DNA of 64,000 nt, taken from Aquibacillus kalidii (GTDB lineage Bacteria; Bacillota; Bacilli; Bacillales; Amphibacillaceae). This document shows, one piece after another, positions 1-9,189 of this stretch (position 1 is its first letter; every line of letters starts with the position of its first letter). The notes under the pieces are model-generated. The model worked only from the letters and a program-made list of their open reading frames with translations, ran no database searches and had not been told where the DNA came from. The DNA lies in contig NZ_JACLZI010000037.1 in assembly GCF_014280935.1 (NCBI RefSeq), positions 62,001 to 126,000 on the forward strand. The letters run 5' to 3'. Position numbers and translations under genes: made by a program.

Positions 1-18
1 TAAAATTTAATAAGATAC

Positions 19-55
19 AAAAAACCAATCACGCTAAAAGCTTGATTGGTTTTTT
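19..55 (-). terminator. Terminator downstream of ypoC
   Basis: An inverted repeat (CCAATCA at 25-31 with TGATTGG at 43-49) is flanked by A and T runs on either side, so it can end transcription in both directions. It lies just past the ypoC stop codon. Confidence 0.8.
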
Positions 56-76
56 AATTATCTTTGAATTCTTTAT

Positions 77-424
77 CTAATGTTTATTCGCCTCTATGAT
101 TATGGCTTTAGCGTATATCTTTTCAATTTCTTTGAATAATTCATTTAGCTGAATATAGCTGTGATACTGTTGAGGATGCTCTTTAATAAAGTGGATTCTT
201 TCCATCACATTTGCTGGAGCGTATTTAAAATCGCTATCGAGTTCTGCTAATCTGTTCTCGTTATGTTGTTGACTATTTACAATTAGTAACACGTTTATAA
301 ACTGGCTTAAATACTTCTCCACATAGGCTTTTGCTTCCTGATTTCTTCTCTCATTAAATAGCTTACTTACCTCTTCCCTGTTACTTTTCCATTCTTCTAT
401 GAGACTCTTGCCTTCATTAAACAT
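77..424 (-). CDS. ypoC: YpoC family protein
   Basis: Small 115-residue soluble protein of unknown biochemical role. It is recognised mainly by position directly after nth, as in B. subtilis, and by its helical, charged composition with no signal peptide or membrane segment. Its ATG overlaps the end of nth by 8 bases, so the two are probably translationally coupled and share the dnaD-nth transcript. In B. subtilis the penicillin-binding protein gene ponA follows; that gene would lie outside this window. Confidence 0.75.
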   Translation of the reverse strand: MFNEGKSLIEEWKSNREEVSKLFNERRNQEAKAYVEKYLSQFINVLLIVNSQQHNENRLAELDSDFKYAPANVMERIHFIKEHPQQYHSYIQLNELFKEIEKIYAKAIIIEANKH

Positions 425-1082
425 GGGCTGTCTTTTCCCTTGCTTTCATTCGTTTTTGACCCTCTCGACAAATGTCCAATAAATCACATGCATCACAATT
501 TGGGTTCTTCGCCTTACAATGGTATCTACCAAAAAAAATCATCCGATGATGCGTTCTACTCCATTCATCTTTTGGTACCTTTCTCATTAGCGTCTTCTCG
601 ACTTCTAATACAGAATCCTTCCATTTACAGATCCCCAACCTTTTAGATACCCTCTCGACATGTGTATCTACAGCAATAGCTGGTTCACCAAAAGCTACAG
701 AGGCAACGACATTGGCTGTTTTACGACCAACTCCTGCTAGTTTTTCTAATTCCGCTTTTTCAGATGGTACTTCTCCACCATAATTATCGAGTAGTGATTG
801 ACATAAATTTCGGATATGTTTTGCTTTGTTTCGATATAAACCAATAGATTTAATATCCTGTTGCAACTCTTCAAGACTCACATTCAAGTAATCCTCTGGA
901 GTCTCATATTTTTCAAATAAACCCTTTGTCACCTTATTTACAAGTGCATCCGTGCACTGAGCAGATAACAAAACTGCAATAACAAGTTCAAATGGGTTTT
1001 TATGGATAAGCTCGCACTCTGCATCTGGAAACATTTCTTCCATAACATCCAAACAATATCTTATTTGTGCTTTGTTTAACAT
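417..1082 (-). CDS. nth: Endonuclease III
   Basis: Base-excision repair DNA glycosylase/AP lyase acting on oxidised pyrimidines. The 221 residues are the usual family length. The helix-hairpin-helix is seen as LAGVGRKTANVV (catalytic Lys in the hairpin) followed by the catalytic Asp in AVDTHVERV. The C-terminal [4Fe-4S] ligands are present as C-X6-C-X2-C-X5-C near residues 189-205. It starts 14 bases after the dnaD stop and overlaps ypoC, giving a dnaD-nth-ypoC operon. Confidence 0.97.
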   Translation of the reverse strand: MLNKAQIRYCLDVMEEMFPDAECELIHKNPFELVIAVLLSAQCTDALVNKVTKGLFEKYETPEDYLNVSLEELQQDIKSIGLYRNKAKHIRNLCQSLLDNYGGEVPSEKAELEKLAGVGRKTANVVASVAFGEPAIAVDTHVERVSKRLGICKWKDSVLEVEKTLMRKVPKDEWSRTHHRMIFFGRYHCKAKNPNCDACDLLDICREGQKRMKAREKTAHV

Positions 1083-1096
1083 GATATGTCTCTCCT

Positions 1097-1777
1097 CTAT
1101 TCATCTAGCCAATTATAGTACAAAGATACATCTCTTTTCGTCTCATTTGTCTTTTCCGTACTTCCTTGTTTCGTATGGAAAGATTTACTGTGGTTTCTAG
1201 CTTGTTCAACAGAATGTATCCCTTTTTTCTTCCATTCTCTCAATATACGATCTATATATCTAAAATTAAGCTTACCCATTAACACAGCTTCCCTTAAAGC
1301 CGCTTTAATTAAAGCTGGTGGTTGTTCATCCTCATCAATCCAAATGTTAACTGTTTCTATTTCAAATGGTGATAAAGGTCGTCCAAATTCCTGCTCAAAT
1401 AAAATAAAAATATTTGTTTGTTCATTGTCAATAGGTTTTTGTTCAGGTTTGGGTGTATATAAAATTTTCCATAATTGTTCTAATGAATATTGCTCGTTTA
1501 AAACATTACGGTCATTTTGGTTTTGGTCAATAGACAACATATTTTTTTGAATAAGTTTACGTAAGATTGTAGAACACTCTTGCTCAGTTAGTGTTGAATA
1601 ACTAGCAAGCTCATACGGTGTAGGAAAACTATTTCCTTCTAGATAAAAGCAATGTATTTGTAAAATGAGCATTACCTCTTGTTCATTTAATCCAAGCTCT
1701 TGATACTTTCTCAATAATAATGAAGGAATCGTTATTTGATCCTTTAAAAATAACTGGTAAGAATGTTTGTTGGTCAA
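1097..1777 (-). CDS. dnaD: DNA replication protein DnaD
   Basis: Primosome component that acts with DnaB and DnaI to load the replicative helicase in Firmicutes. The N-terminal half (about residues 1-100) is the winged-helix DDBH1-type oligomerisation domain. The C-terminal DnaD domain (about 125-195) carries the YIDRILREWKKKGI helix typical of the family and a polar tail. The start is TTG, preceded by GAGGTGA at a 6-base spacing. It lies beyond the asnS terminator, so it probably has its own promoter in 1778-1862. Confidence 0.95.
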   Translation of the reverse strand: MTNKHSYQLFLKDQITIPSLLLRKYQELGLNEQEVMLILQIHCFYLEGNSFPTPYELASYSTLTEQECSTILRKLIQKNMLSIDQNQNDRNVLNEQYSLEQLWKILYTPKPEQKPIDNEQTNIFILFEQEFGRPLSPFEIETVNIWIDEDEQPPALIKAALREAVLMGKLNFRYIDRILREWKKKGIHSVEQARNHSKSFHTKQGSTEKTNETKRDVSLYYNWLDE

Positions 1778-1862
1778 TGAATTTCACCTCGGAACTAATT
1801 ATAACATGAATACACGTTGACGCTACCGTTAAGAAATAACAGTAGCTTGGTAAGTTAAACCA

Positions 1863-1901
1863 TCCAAAAAGAAATAAATCCCTTGCACAACAGTGCAAGG
1901 G
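1863..1901 (-). terminator. asnS terminator
   Basis: Nine-base perfect stem CCCTTGCAC (1880-1888) with GTGCAAGGG (1893-1901) and a 4-base loop. On the minus strand it is followed by a T-rich tract, directly after the asnS stop codon. Confidence 0.85.
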
Positions 1902-1912
1902 AACATACTATA

Positions 1913-3205
1913 TTATGGATATAAACGATTTAATAAGCGAGGGAATGGAATAGTTTCTCTAACATGTTCTACTCCTGAGATCCAAGCTACCGTTCTTTCT
2001 AGACCAAGTCCAAAGCCAGCGTGCGGTACACTTCCGTATTTACGTAATTCTAAATACCATTGATACGCATCTCCGGTAAGGTTGTGCTCCTTATATCTTT
2101 GTTCCATTAATTCAAGATCATCAATACGTTGGGAACCACCAATTACCTCTCCATACCCTTCTGGAGCTATTAGATCGGCACATAATACAACCTCTGGTCT
2201 TTCTGGATCTGGTTTCATATAGAAGGCTTTAATAGCCGCAGGATAATGTGTAATAAATACTGGCTTTTCAAAGCTTTCAGCAATAGCTGTTTCATGTGGA
2301 GCACCGAAGTCCTCTCCCCATTCAATATCCTCAAAACCTTTTTCTTTTAGTAATTTAATTGCATCATCATACGTAATTCTTGGGAAAGGCGCTTTGATTG
2401 CTTCTAATTTAGTTAAATCTCTATCTAATGTGTTTAATTCCAATTTACAATTATCCAATACAGACTGGACAATGTAGCTTACATACTGTTCTTGAACTTG
2501 TAAGCTTTCTTCATGATCCATAAAGGCCATTTCTGGTTCGATCATCCAAAATTCAATTAGATGGCGTCGTGTTTTAGATTTTTCTGCACGGAATGTAGGA
2601 CCAAATGAGAATACTTTGCCAAAAGCCATTGCAGCTGCTTCCATGTATAACTGTCCACTTTGAGATAGGTAAGCCTCTTCCTCAAAATATTGAGTATGGA
2701 ATAATTCCGTGGTTCCTTCTGCTGCTGAACCTGTTAAGATAGGAGGATCAATCTTTACATAGCCACTTTCATTAAAATAGTTATAAGTAGCTCGAATTAT
2801 TTCATTTCGTATTTTCATTATAGCATGTTGTTTTTTAGACCTTAACCACAAATGACGGTGGTCCATTAAGAATTCTGTACCATGTTCTTTCGGTGTGATC
2901 GGGAAATCTACAGCCTCATGAATCACCTCTAAAGAATGTACTTGTAACTCATATCCGAATGGTGAGCGAGTATCTTCAGCTACAGTACCCGTTACATACA
3001 AAGAAGTCTCCTGTGTTAAAGATTTAGCAGCTTGAAAAGTATCTTCACTTACTTCTGCTTTCACTACTACACCTTGAATAAAGCCCGTTCCATCACGAAG
3101 TTGTAAAAAGGCTATCTTTCCACTAGAACGCTTATTAGAAAGCCAAGCTCCTATCGTAACCTCTTTACCTACATGATTTGATACTTGATCAATTGTCGTT
3201 TTCAT
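1913..3205 (-). CDS. asnS: Asparagine-tRNA ligase
   Basis: Class IIb aminoacyl-tRNA synthetase charging tRNA-Asn. The N-terminal OB-fold anticodon domain (about residues 1-110) precedes the catalytic domain. Motif 2 is seen as [15 protein letters not shown] and motif 3 as [12 protein letters not shown] near the C-terminus. An upstream in-frame ATG at 3268 exists, but the ATG at 3205 has GGAGGG nine bases before it and gives the family length of 430 residues, so I chose it. B. subtilis has aspB between ypmB and asnS; here they are adjacent. Confidence 0.97.
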   Translation of the reverse strand: MKTTIDQVSNHVGKEVTIGAWLSNKRSSGKIAFLQLRDGTGFIQGVVVKAEVSEDTFQAAKSLTQETSLYVTGTVAEDTRSPFGYELQVHSLEVIHEAVDFPITPKEHGTEFLMDHRHLWLRSKKQHAIMKIRNEIIRATYNYFNESGYVKIDPPILTGSAAEGTTELFHTQYFEEEAYLSQSGQLYMEAAAMAFGKVFSFGPTFRAEKSKTRRHLIEFWMIEPEMAFMDHEESLQVQEQYVSYIVQSVLDNCKLELNTLDRDLTKLEAIKAPFPRITYDDAIKLLKEKGFEDIEWGEDFGAPHETAIAESFEKPVFITHYPAAIKAFYMKPDPERPEVVLCADLIAPEGYGEVIGGSQRIDDLELMEQRYKEHNLTGDAYQWYLELRKYGSVPHAGFGLGLERTVAWISGVEHVRETIPFPRLLNRLYP

Positions 3206-3270
3206 TTTAATATTCCCTCCAAAAAGCAATCTACATTTATTTCTATATTTACTAAATGCATGAAGCAACT

Positions 3271-3798
3271 TTAATAATTGGTTTGTCTCAATTTAATGGT
3301 TTCATACGTTTCTCCTGTTTTTAAAGAAAAGTATTCATACACTAAAAAATCTTTACTATCTATGTATTTAATTTCTAACAAAGGGATGTTGTTCTCTATT
3401 GCAAGGTTTTCTCCTAGTAAAGAACAAGAGGAACAATTTGCACGCCACTTACTAGTCAACTCTTCTTTACTTATCATTTTATCTGAAGAGTAAAACTGTA
3501 CTTTACTATCCTGGTCAACAGGTACAAATACATACGCAGACTTTCCTGCTTCTGTTTTTCCAGATACAACATGATAATAGGTATCACCGTGAAAACGGTT
3601 AATATCATCTACTGTTGCAAGGGCTGTCTTGTTAAGCGCAATTTCTTTAGATTTCTCAAATCCATCTTCTTTTCCATTTATGGCATTCGTATATAAGTTT
3701 ATACCAAAACCGAAAATAGTAAAAAGAATTAGTATTATTACTAATAAGGTGCCTATAATCCAGTTAGGTACGATAGATTGTAAAAATTGCTTTATCAT
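3271..3798 (-). CDS. ypmB: YpmB-like membrane-anchored PepSY/DUF5590 protein
   Basis: About 175 residues with one N-terminal transmembrane anchor (hydrophobic stretch near residues 12-34) and an extracytoplasmic PepSY-like domain. Conserved phrases such as [15 protein letters not shown] and the C-terminal FSLKTGETY match the YpmB family. Function is unknown. I chose the ATG at 3798 because GAGG lies six bases upstream; an in-frame ATG at 3810 is possible. The 5' end overlaps ypmA by 35 bases in another frame, which suggests coupled translation. Confidence 0.85.
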   Translation of the reverse strand: MIKQFLQSIVPNWIIGTLLVIILILFTIFGFGINLYTNAINGKEDGFEKSKEIALNKTALATVDDINRFHGDTYYHVVSGKTEAGKSAYVFVPVDQDSKVQFYSSDKMISKEELTSKWRANCSSCSLLGENLAIENNIPLLEIKYIDSKDFLVYEYFSLKTGETYETIKLRQTNY

Positions 3799-3937
3799 GA
3801 TCTTCCTCATCCAATGCTAACCCAAACATTAGGTCCTTTTCTTTTAAAGTTCGATTTAGGTTATCGATAATTTTATACATATCGCCTGAATACTGCACCT
3901 TTATAGTTGAAAGTGTCTCGATCTTGTTATTCTCCAT
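3764..3937 (-). CDS. ypmA: YpmA family protein (DUF4264)
   Basis: A 57-residue protein that is too short for usual ORF cut-offs. It begins MENNKIETLSTIK, continues through NLNRTLKEKDLMFGLAL and ends TIYRT. GGAGGG stands upstream of the ATG, separated by ATGAAGT. Its place before ypmB matches the B. subtilis dinG-ypmA-ypmB order. No membrane segment; function unknown. Confidence 0.88.
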   Translation of the reverse strand: MENNKIETLSTIKVQYSGDMYKIIDNLNRTLKEKDLMFGLALDEEDHDKAIFTIYRT

Positions 3938-4104
3938 ACTTCATCCCTCCATTAAATTGTTGTAATTCCTTCAATTATTTGTTACACATAGTAATTGTAT
4001 TTTAATTTAAACTATAAGTAAGTTGAAAAGAATTCCGTATTAATTATAACAGTTTCTACGAGAAATTTTACTTATTTCAACAAATAATTCTAACCCATTT
4101 TTTC

Positions 4105-4126
4105 GCTGTGCACAACTGTGCACAGC
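4105..4126. repeat. Perfect 10-bp inverted repeat
   Basis: GCTGTGCACA (4105-4114) and TGTGCACAGC (4117-4126) are separated by two bases in the gap between ypmA and the gene at 4168. On the plus strand it is followed by a short T run, but no plus-strand gene ends here. On the minus strand, where the neighbouring genes lie, it is followed by GAAAAAATGGG, so it is not a canonical terminator in the useful direction. It may be a protein-binding palindrome or a weak terminator. Confidence 0.5.
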
Positions 4127-4167
4127 ATTTTTTATTAGGGAGGATTCGATGAAGACCATCGATATCC

Positions 4168-4974
4168 TCAAGACAATATTTCATAATCATTTAAATTCAT
4201 ACGTAAAATGGTTGTACCAACTTGCTTTAGTAAATAGACATCTATCCAAGACTCATTTAAACGTTCCATAAGACCTTCGTTAGGTAAGTCGCCGTCATAA
4301 TTAAAAATCACACTAATATGTGGATCCACTGATTCTAAAAAATGTGCACTAGGGGATTTCCCTCTACCGTAGTCACCTATTTTTAATATTTGTGGTCTTA
4401 GTTTAGGCTTTAATAATTTCTCTTCATCTTCTACATTGCTATTACTCAAATACATAATGGAATTGTCTCCAAACTCAATTCCTAGTGACATTTCGCCACT
4501 TTGCTCAGCATCCAGCACTTTTATTTTCAAATGATGAGTCAAACGATGTGTCGTTTCTGTCTTCCATTTGATCTGTTTTGTATCTGAGGTTTTTTCTTCA
4601 CAGGAATTACCTAGCGTCCCAGCATGAATCGTCTGATCAATGTTAAATCTGCTTATGACACGTTTTGCATTTTCACAGTAGTCAGCTGTTTGTTTGGTGA
4701 TTAGCAATGCATCAATCTTTTTCACTTCTAGCTCCTCTAATTGACCTACTAATTCATTTTCACTTTTTTCTGAGCCTGTATTTATTAGGTAATTTTTCCC
4801 TTCTCCTGTTTTAATAAGTGTTGCTTCGCCATCAGGTAAACCTAAAAAAGCAACATAAAGTTCTTCTTTTTCAAGAACAGGTAATGACTGTTTTTCTGCT
4901 TGGATTACTGATTCATTAACCAGAATTAGTAATGGTATTAGAATTACCAAGACATTTTTGAAAAGGTGTTTCAA
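4168..4974 (-). CDS. Exported protein with degenerate metallo-beta-lactamase fold
   Basis: Not a gene I can name. The 268 residues start with a signal-anchor (hydrophobic residues about 6-24). The rest follows the order of ComEC-type metallo-beta-lactamase domains: VAFLGLPDGEATLIKTGEGK, YLINTG, KKIDALLITK, a middle beta strand ending IMYLSN, ILKIGDYGRG and SVIFNYDG. In active enzymes these positions read GQGD, THxHADH and GHHGS; here they read GLPDGE, TKQTADY and GDYGR, so nearly all metal ligands are lost. TTG start with GGTGGTGA six bases upstream. It stands between dinG and ypmA, adjacent in B. subtilis. Confidence 0.7.
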   Translation of the reverse strand: MKHLFKNVLVILIPLLILVNESVIQAEKQSLPVLEKEELYVAFLGLPDGEATLIKTGEGKNYLINTGSEKSENELVGQLEELEVKKIDALLITKQTADYCENAKRVISRFNIDQTIHAGTLGNSCEEKTSDTKQIKWKTETTHRLTHHLKIKVLDAEQSGEMSLGIEFGDNSIMYLSNSNVEDEEKLLKPKLRPQILKIGDYGRGKSPSAHFLESVDPHISVIFNYDGDLPNEGLMERLNESWIDVYLLKQVGTTILRMNLNDYEILS

Positions 4975-5031
4975 ATTTTATCACCACCCAAATGTGTACT
5001 AGTTATAGGGTATGTAAAAAAAGAAATCGTA

Positions 5032-7833
5032 TCATAACCATTCTTCAGCTTTTAACAATAATTTTTGAGTAGAATTGTAATCAATTGGAACAGAAGGAAT
5101 GGACTCAGTAAAGTATTTACCATATCTTGCCCGAATCATACGGTCGTCACAAATAAATACTATACCTCGATCTGTACTGGATCTTATAAGACGACCGAAT
5201 CCTTGTTTAAATCTGATGACAGCATTAGGTAACGCTAATTCCATAAAGGCGTTTTTCCCATTTTCTTTAAGGTAATTTGATTTAGCTTCATAAATCGGAT
5301 GATTTGGTGGTTGAAACGGAAGCCTGACAATCATTAGACAAGATAAGTCACTACCAGGAATGTCTACACCCTCCCAAAAAGAGCTAGTACCGAGCAGTAT
5401 TGCACGATCAAATGCTTGAAAATTCTTCTTTAGTCGTGCCCTGCTCCCACTTGAAATTCCTTGTGCAATAACAATAAATTCTTCCTCTTCCATAATTTCA
5501 CGTAACAAATTATATGACTTTTTTAACATATCGTAAGAAGTAAATAGGACTAACATACGTCCATCTGAAATCTGAGCCATAGACAGAATGGCCTCGCATG
5601 TCGCATAAATAAATTCATCTTGATTTCCATATTTAATATCCGGGAAATCATTTGGAATTAGTATTTGAACCTGTTTTTCATACGAATAAGGCGAATCAAT
5701 TTTATATTCTGAAACATGCTCAGATGTTAACCCTAATCTTTCTCTTATATATCGAAAAGAATTACTCATTGTTAAAGTAGCACTTGTCATAATAACACTT
5801 TCTTTGATCTCAAATAATTTTTCTTTAAGGATTTGGGAGATATCTATTGGCTCACTAAAAAGGTAAACGGCATTTCTTGCACCATAAGCTTCAATTTCAA
5901 TCCACTTTACAGTCTGCTCATCGTCTTGTAGAAATAACTCTTCTAAATCATCAATGATTTGCTGTAGCCGCTCCATAAACTTTGTCACTTGTTCCACTTC
6001 TTCTCCACGATCTAAGTCTTCATTCTTTAATAAAGCTTGTTTTATGGTTGAGAGAATATGAATTAGGTCTCTAAGGTTAAAGGAAAGCCGTGTTACCATT
6101 TCCTGAACCGTATTCCATTTCGCTACTGTTTCAGATTTTGGCTCAAAGCGATATTGGAAGCGACCAATATCATTAATGGCAACATCTTTATTTTGCTGTT
6201 CGATTACATAACTAAACAGGTACCGGAATAATTCATCTGTTTCTGTTTTGGTTTCTAACCACCATTTATCCCAGTTATATTCTTCTAATATCGATTCGAC
6301 AATTGGTATTTCCTTACTTTTTTGATGGAACCATTCCCCTTCTTGTATAGATCCGATCCTATTTAAGAGAAATTGAATGTTTACATAGTCTAGCTTCAAC
6401 CCAAAATGCTTAGCAGCTGTAGCTTCTAAATGATGCGCTTCGTCAATAATTACCTTCTTGTAAGTCGGTAGTAGCTGATATTCACTCGTCATATCCGTAC
6501 ATAACAGGGAGTGGTTTGTAATGATTACGTCTGCCTTTTGTGCTTTGGTCCTTATTCTTTGATAAAAGGACCGTGAAAACCAAGGTGATCGTGGATCTAC
6601 AACACTTTCTGACTCAGAAGAGATCCGCTTAAAAAATTGTTTACCACTTGAAGGCAATTGAATCTCATCAATATCTCCAGTATCTGTTTCCGTTAGCCAG
6701 ATCAAGATCATTGCTTTTGTCAAGGTTACGTCATAATTATCTTGTCCCGGACTCAATAACTCTTTTTCAAATTTACTTAGACTTAGGTAATGCTGTTTTC
6801 CCTTTACTAATGCGGTTTGGAAAGAGAAAGGTAACAGCTTCGATAATAAAGGTATTTCTTTTTCTAATAACTGTGACTGGAGCTGTGTGAGATGTGTACT
6901 AATTAATAAACGCTCTTTATTTGACACAGCCTCGTAAATAGCTGGAATTAAATACGCGAGTGATTTACCAGTGCCCGTTTCCGCTTCAATTAATGTATGT
7001 TGTTTAGCCCTAAAACCATCGAAAATGATTTCTGTCATTTTTCTTTGTCCAGGTCTTTCTTCATAAGCATTCATTTCCTGTTCAAAGATCCCTAATGGTT
7101 CATAGAAACTATCGATTAAGTCTCCGAATGAAGGTAATGATTCATTCTCCGTAATTTCGATTTTGTTTACTTTTCTTATGGCAATTCCACGATAAACCTC
7201 GATATCAGTTCTTGCTATAGGCTCAAATGATATTTCTTCCATTCTTTTTTCTAAAAGGTGGTATAGATCACTTTTTAACACTTTATCCATTTCCTGTAAC
7301 TGAAATAAAGTTTCATAAGGTAAATCCTTTAACTTATTCAACAAATGATCCAATAGCATTGCAGTAACATTTGCGTCAGAAAGTGCACGATGCGGATCAT
7401 CATGCTGCAATCCTAAGTATTCCGATAGTTGTCCTAACTTGAAGCCTGGAGCCTGTGGAATTAGAACCCTTGATAACTCAACTGTATCAATAACTGGCTG
7501 ATTAAGAGGTTTTATTCCACATGACTGTAATTCATAATTTAAAAAACCTAAATCAAAAGGAACGTTATGAGCTACTATGTATGCATCAGAGAATAACTGC
7601 GCTACTTCTTCAGCTAGCATAGAAAAAGCAGGAGCATCACTCACATCCGTATTCGATATACCTGTTAAGTTCGTAATAAAAGGAGGTATTTCAATATTTG
7701 GGTTTATTAATGAAGAGAACTCTTTCACTACTTTCCCTTCTTGAAGTACGACTATACCTATTTCAATTATGCGATCACCTTTAGAAGGAGTGTGACCAGT
7801 CGTTTCTAGGTCGACTACAGCAAATTTTCTCAA
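5032..7833 (-). CDS. dinG: DinG-family exonuclease/helicase
   Basis: The 933 residues combine an N-terminal DEDD 3'-5' exonuclease (VDLETTGHT at the start, AHNVPFDLGFL, HRALSDANVT; about residues 1-165) with an XPD/DinG-like superfamily 2 helicase. The helicase shows Walker A EAETGTGKSLAY, DEAHHLEA, SATLTM, SSFWEGVDIPG and QGFGRLIRS. This is the Firmicutes DinG type; the four Fe-S cysteines of E. coli DinG are not evident, and related proteins are reported to act as nucleases rather than helicases. TTG start with GGAG ten bases upstream. Confidence 0.95.
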   Translation of the reverse strand: MRKFAVVDLETTGHTPSKGDRIIEIGIVVLQEGKVVKEFSSLINPNIEIPPFITNLTGISNTDVSDAPAFSMLAEEVAQLFSDAYIVAHNVPFDLGFLNYELQSCGIKPLNQPVIDTVELSRVLIPQAPGFKLGQLSEYLGLQHDDPHRALSDANVTAMLLDHLLNKLKDLPYETLFQLQEMDKVLKSDLYHLLEKRMEEISFEPIARTDIEVYRGIAIRKVNKIEITENESLPSFGDLIDSFYEPLGIFEQEMNAYEERPGQRKMTEIIFDGFRAKQHTLIEAETGTGKSLAYLIPAIYEAVSNKERLLISTHLTQLQSQLLEKEIPLLSKLLPFSFQTALVKGKQHYLSLSKFEKELLSPGQDNYDVTLTKAMILIWLTETDTGDIDEIQLPSSGKQFFKRISSESESVVDPRSPWFSRSFYQRIRTKAQKADVIITNHSLLCTDMTSEYQLLPTYKKVIIDEAHHLEATAAKHFGLKLDYVNIQFLLNRIGSIQEGEWFHQKSKEIPIVESILEEYNWDKWWLETKTETDELFRYLFSYVIEQQNKDVAINDIGRFQYRFEPKSETVAKWNTVQEMVTRLSFNLRDLIHILSTIKQALLKNEDLDRGEEVEQVTKFMERLQQIIDDLEELFLQDDEQTVKWIEIEAYGARNAVYLFSEPIDISQILKEKLFEIKESVIMTSATLTMSNSFRYIRERLGLTSEHVSEYKIDSPYSYEKQVQILIPNDFPDIKYGNQDEFIYATCEAILSMAQISDGRMLVLFTSYDMLKKSYNLLREIMEEEEFIVIAQGISSGSRARLKKNFQAFDRAILLGTSSFWEGVDIPGSDLSCLMIVRLPFQPPNHPIYEAKSNYLKENGKNAFMELALPNAVIRFKQGFGRLIRSSTDRGIVFICDDRMIRARYGKYFTESIPSVPIDYNSTQKLLLKAEEWL

Positions 7834-7866
7834 CGAATTTCAGCTCCATTTACAGACTATATGTAA

Positions 7867-7902
7867 CGAAACTCTTATCATTAATCGATGATAAGAGTTT
7901 CG
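7867..7902 (-). terminator. 14-bp hairpin between panD and dinG
   Basis: CGAAACTCTTATCA (7867-7880) pairs perfectly with TGATAAGAGTTTCG (7889-7902) around an 8-base loop. It follows the panD stop and would close the pan operon, but the T tract after it is poor on either strand. It may instead be a processing or pausing structure. Confidence 0.5.
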
Positions 7903-7918
7903 GTTAATAAATATACGA

Positions 7919-8302
7919 TTACAAAACCGTTAATGGTGGTTCCTGATCGAGTACTTCCACAACTTCATTATATTCATTCATTAACGCTACTTTTGGTTTA
8001 AAAGTTGCTAGTTCCTCATCAGATAAAATAGCATAAGAAACAATAATAACAATGTCATCTTTCTGAACAAGTCTTGCAGCTGCTCCGTTTAAACAAATAA
8101 CTTTACTTCCTCTTTCACCAGGAATAACGTATGTTTCTAGACGATGTCCATTATTGTTATTAACAATTTGTACTTTTTCATGAGGCAAAATCCCAACTTG
8201 ATCTAAAATATCTCTATCAATCGTAATACTGCCAACATAATTTAAATTTGCTTCCGTTACACGAGCACGATGAATCTTCGCTTTCATCATGGTACGCAAC
8301 AT
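7919..8302 (-). CDS. panD: Aspartate 1-decarboxylase precursor
   Basis: Makes beta-alanine from aspartate for pantothenate synthesis. The 127-residue proenzyme contains the self-cleavage site NYVGSITID (Gly-Ser bond near residue 24), which generates the pyruvoyl group, and the conserved QIVNNNNG and [10 protein letters not shown] segments. It is the last gene of panB-panC-panD, with a 14-base gap after panC. Confidence 0.97.
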   Translation of the reverse strand: MLRTMMKAKIHRARVTEANLNYVGSITIDRDILDQVGILPHEKVQIVNNNNGHRLETYVIPGERGSKVICLNGAAARLVQKDDIVIIVSYAILSDEELATFKPKVALMNEYNEVVEVLDQEPPLTVL

Positions 8303-8316
8303 AATATTTCCCCCTA

Positions 8317-9186
8317 CTATATCTGAACAGAAATAGATCCGTCAGCGTTCATTACAATATTATCAATTAACCTTGCTTTTTTAAAATGCACTGCTGTAGC
8401 AAGAATAATCGTTTCATTTATGGTCTCTACTGCCGTTAAATCCGGGTAGCTTAAGAGTTCTACGTAATCTATTTTACCACTAGTTTTACTAGTAATAAAA
8501 CTCTCGACTTCCCTAACTATAATATCAGGATTTTTTTCTCCGTCAATGACCATTTTTTGCCCTAGTTGTAATGCTTTGAATATAATAGGTGCTTCTTCTC
8601 TTTCATGTGCAGAGAGATACACGTTTCGGCTACTCTTGGCTAAACCATCTTCTTCTCTAATTGTTTGAACAGGTACGATCGTAATAGGAAAATTAAAATC
8701 ATGAATTAATCCTTCCACAACTGCCACTTGTTGTGCATCCTTCATTCCGAAATAAGCCTGATCTGGGCTTACAATGTGGAATAACTTTGTTAATACTGTT
8801 GCAACACCTGAGAAATGACCTTCCCTTGATCTCCCACATAAAGCATCTGTACGTTTATCTACATGAATGGAAATCACTTGAGGTTTTGGGTACATCTCAT
8901 TATTATCAGGAAGAAACAGAACATCAACATTTAGACGTTTACATACTTGAACATCATGTTCTTCATCTCTAGGATAACGATCAAAATCTTCATTAGGACC
9001 AAATTGTAAAGGATTAACGAAGATACTTGTAATGGTTATATCATTGTCCTCTCTTGCAGTACGAATTAATTTTTCGTGACCTTCATGAAGAAATCCCATT
9101 GTAGGCACAAAACCAATTTTCTTCCCCTTTTGTTTCTCAGCTAAAATATACTGCTGCATTTGTTTTATCGACCGTATAATCTCCAC
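8317..9186 (-). CDS. panC: Pantothenate synthetase
   Basis: Joins pantoate and beta-alanine using ATP. The 289 residues show the HIGH-like [33 protein letters not shown], and the KMSKS-like [12 protein letters not shown] start with GGAGGA about seven bases upstream. It follows panB by 3 bases. Confidence 0.97.
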   Translation of the reverse strand: MEIIRSIKQMQQYILAEKQKGKKIGFVPTMGFLHEGHEKLIRTAREDNDITITSIFVNPLQFGPNEDFDRYPRDEEHDVQVCKRLNVDVLFLPDNNEMYPKPQVISIHVDKRTDALCGRSREGHFSGVATVLTKLFHIVSPDQAYFGMKDAQQVAVVEGLIHDFNFPITIVPVQTIREEDGLAKSSRNVYLSAHEREEAPIIFKALQLGQKMVIDGEKNPDIIVREVESFITSKTSGKIDYVELLSYPDLTAVETINETIILATAVHFKKARLIDNIVMNADGSISVQI

Positions 9187-9189
9187 TTT

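Noticed and set aside
1683-1898. 71-codon minus-strand frame upstream of dnaD
   Set aside because: Overlaps dnaD in another frame and runs through the asnS terminator.
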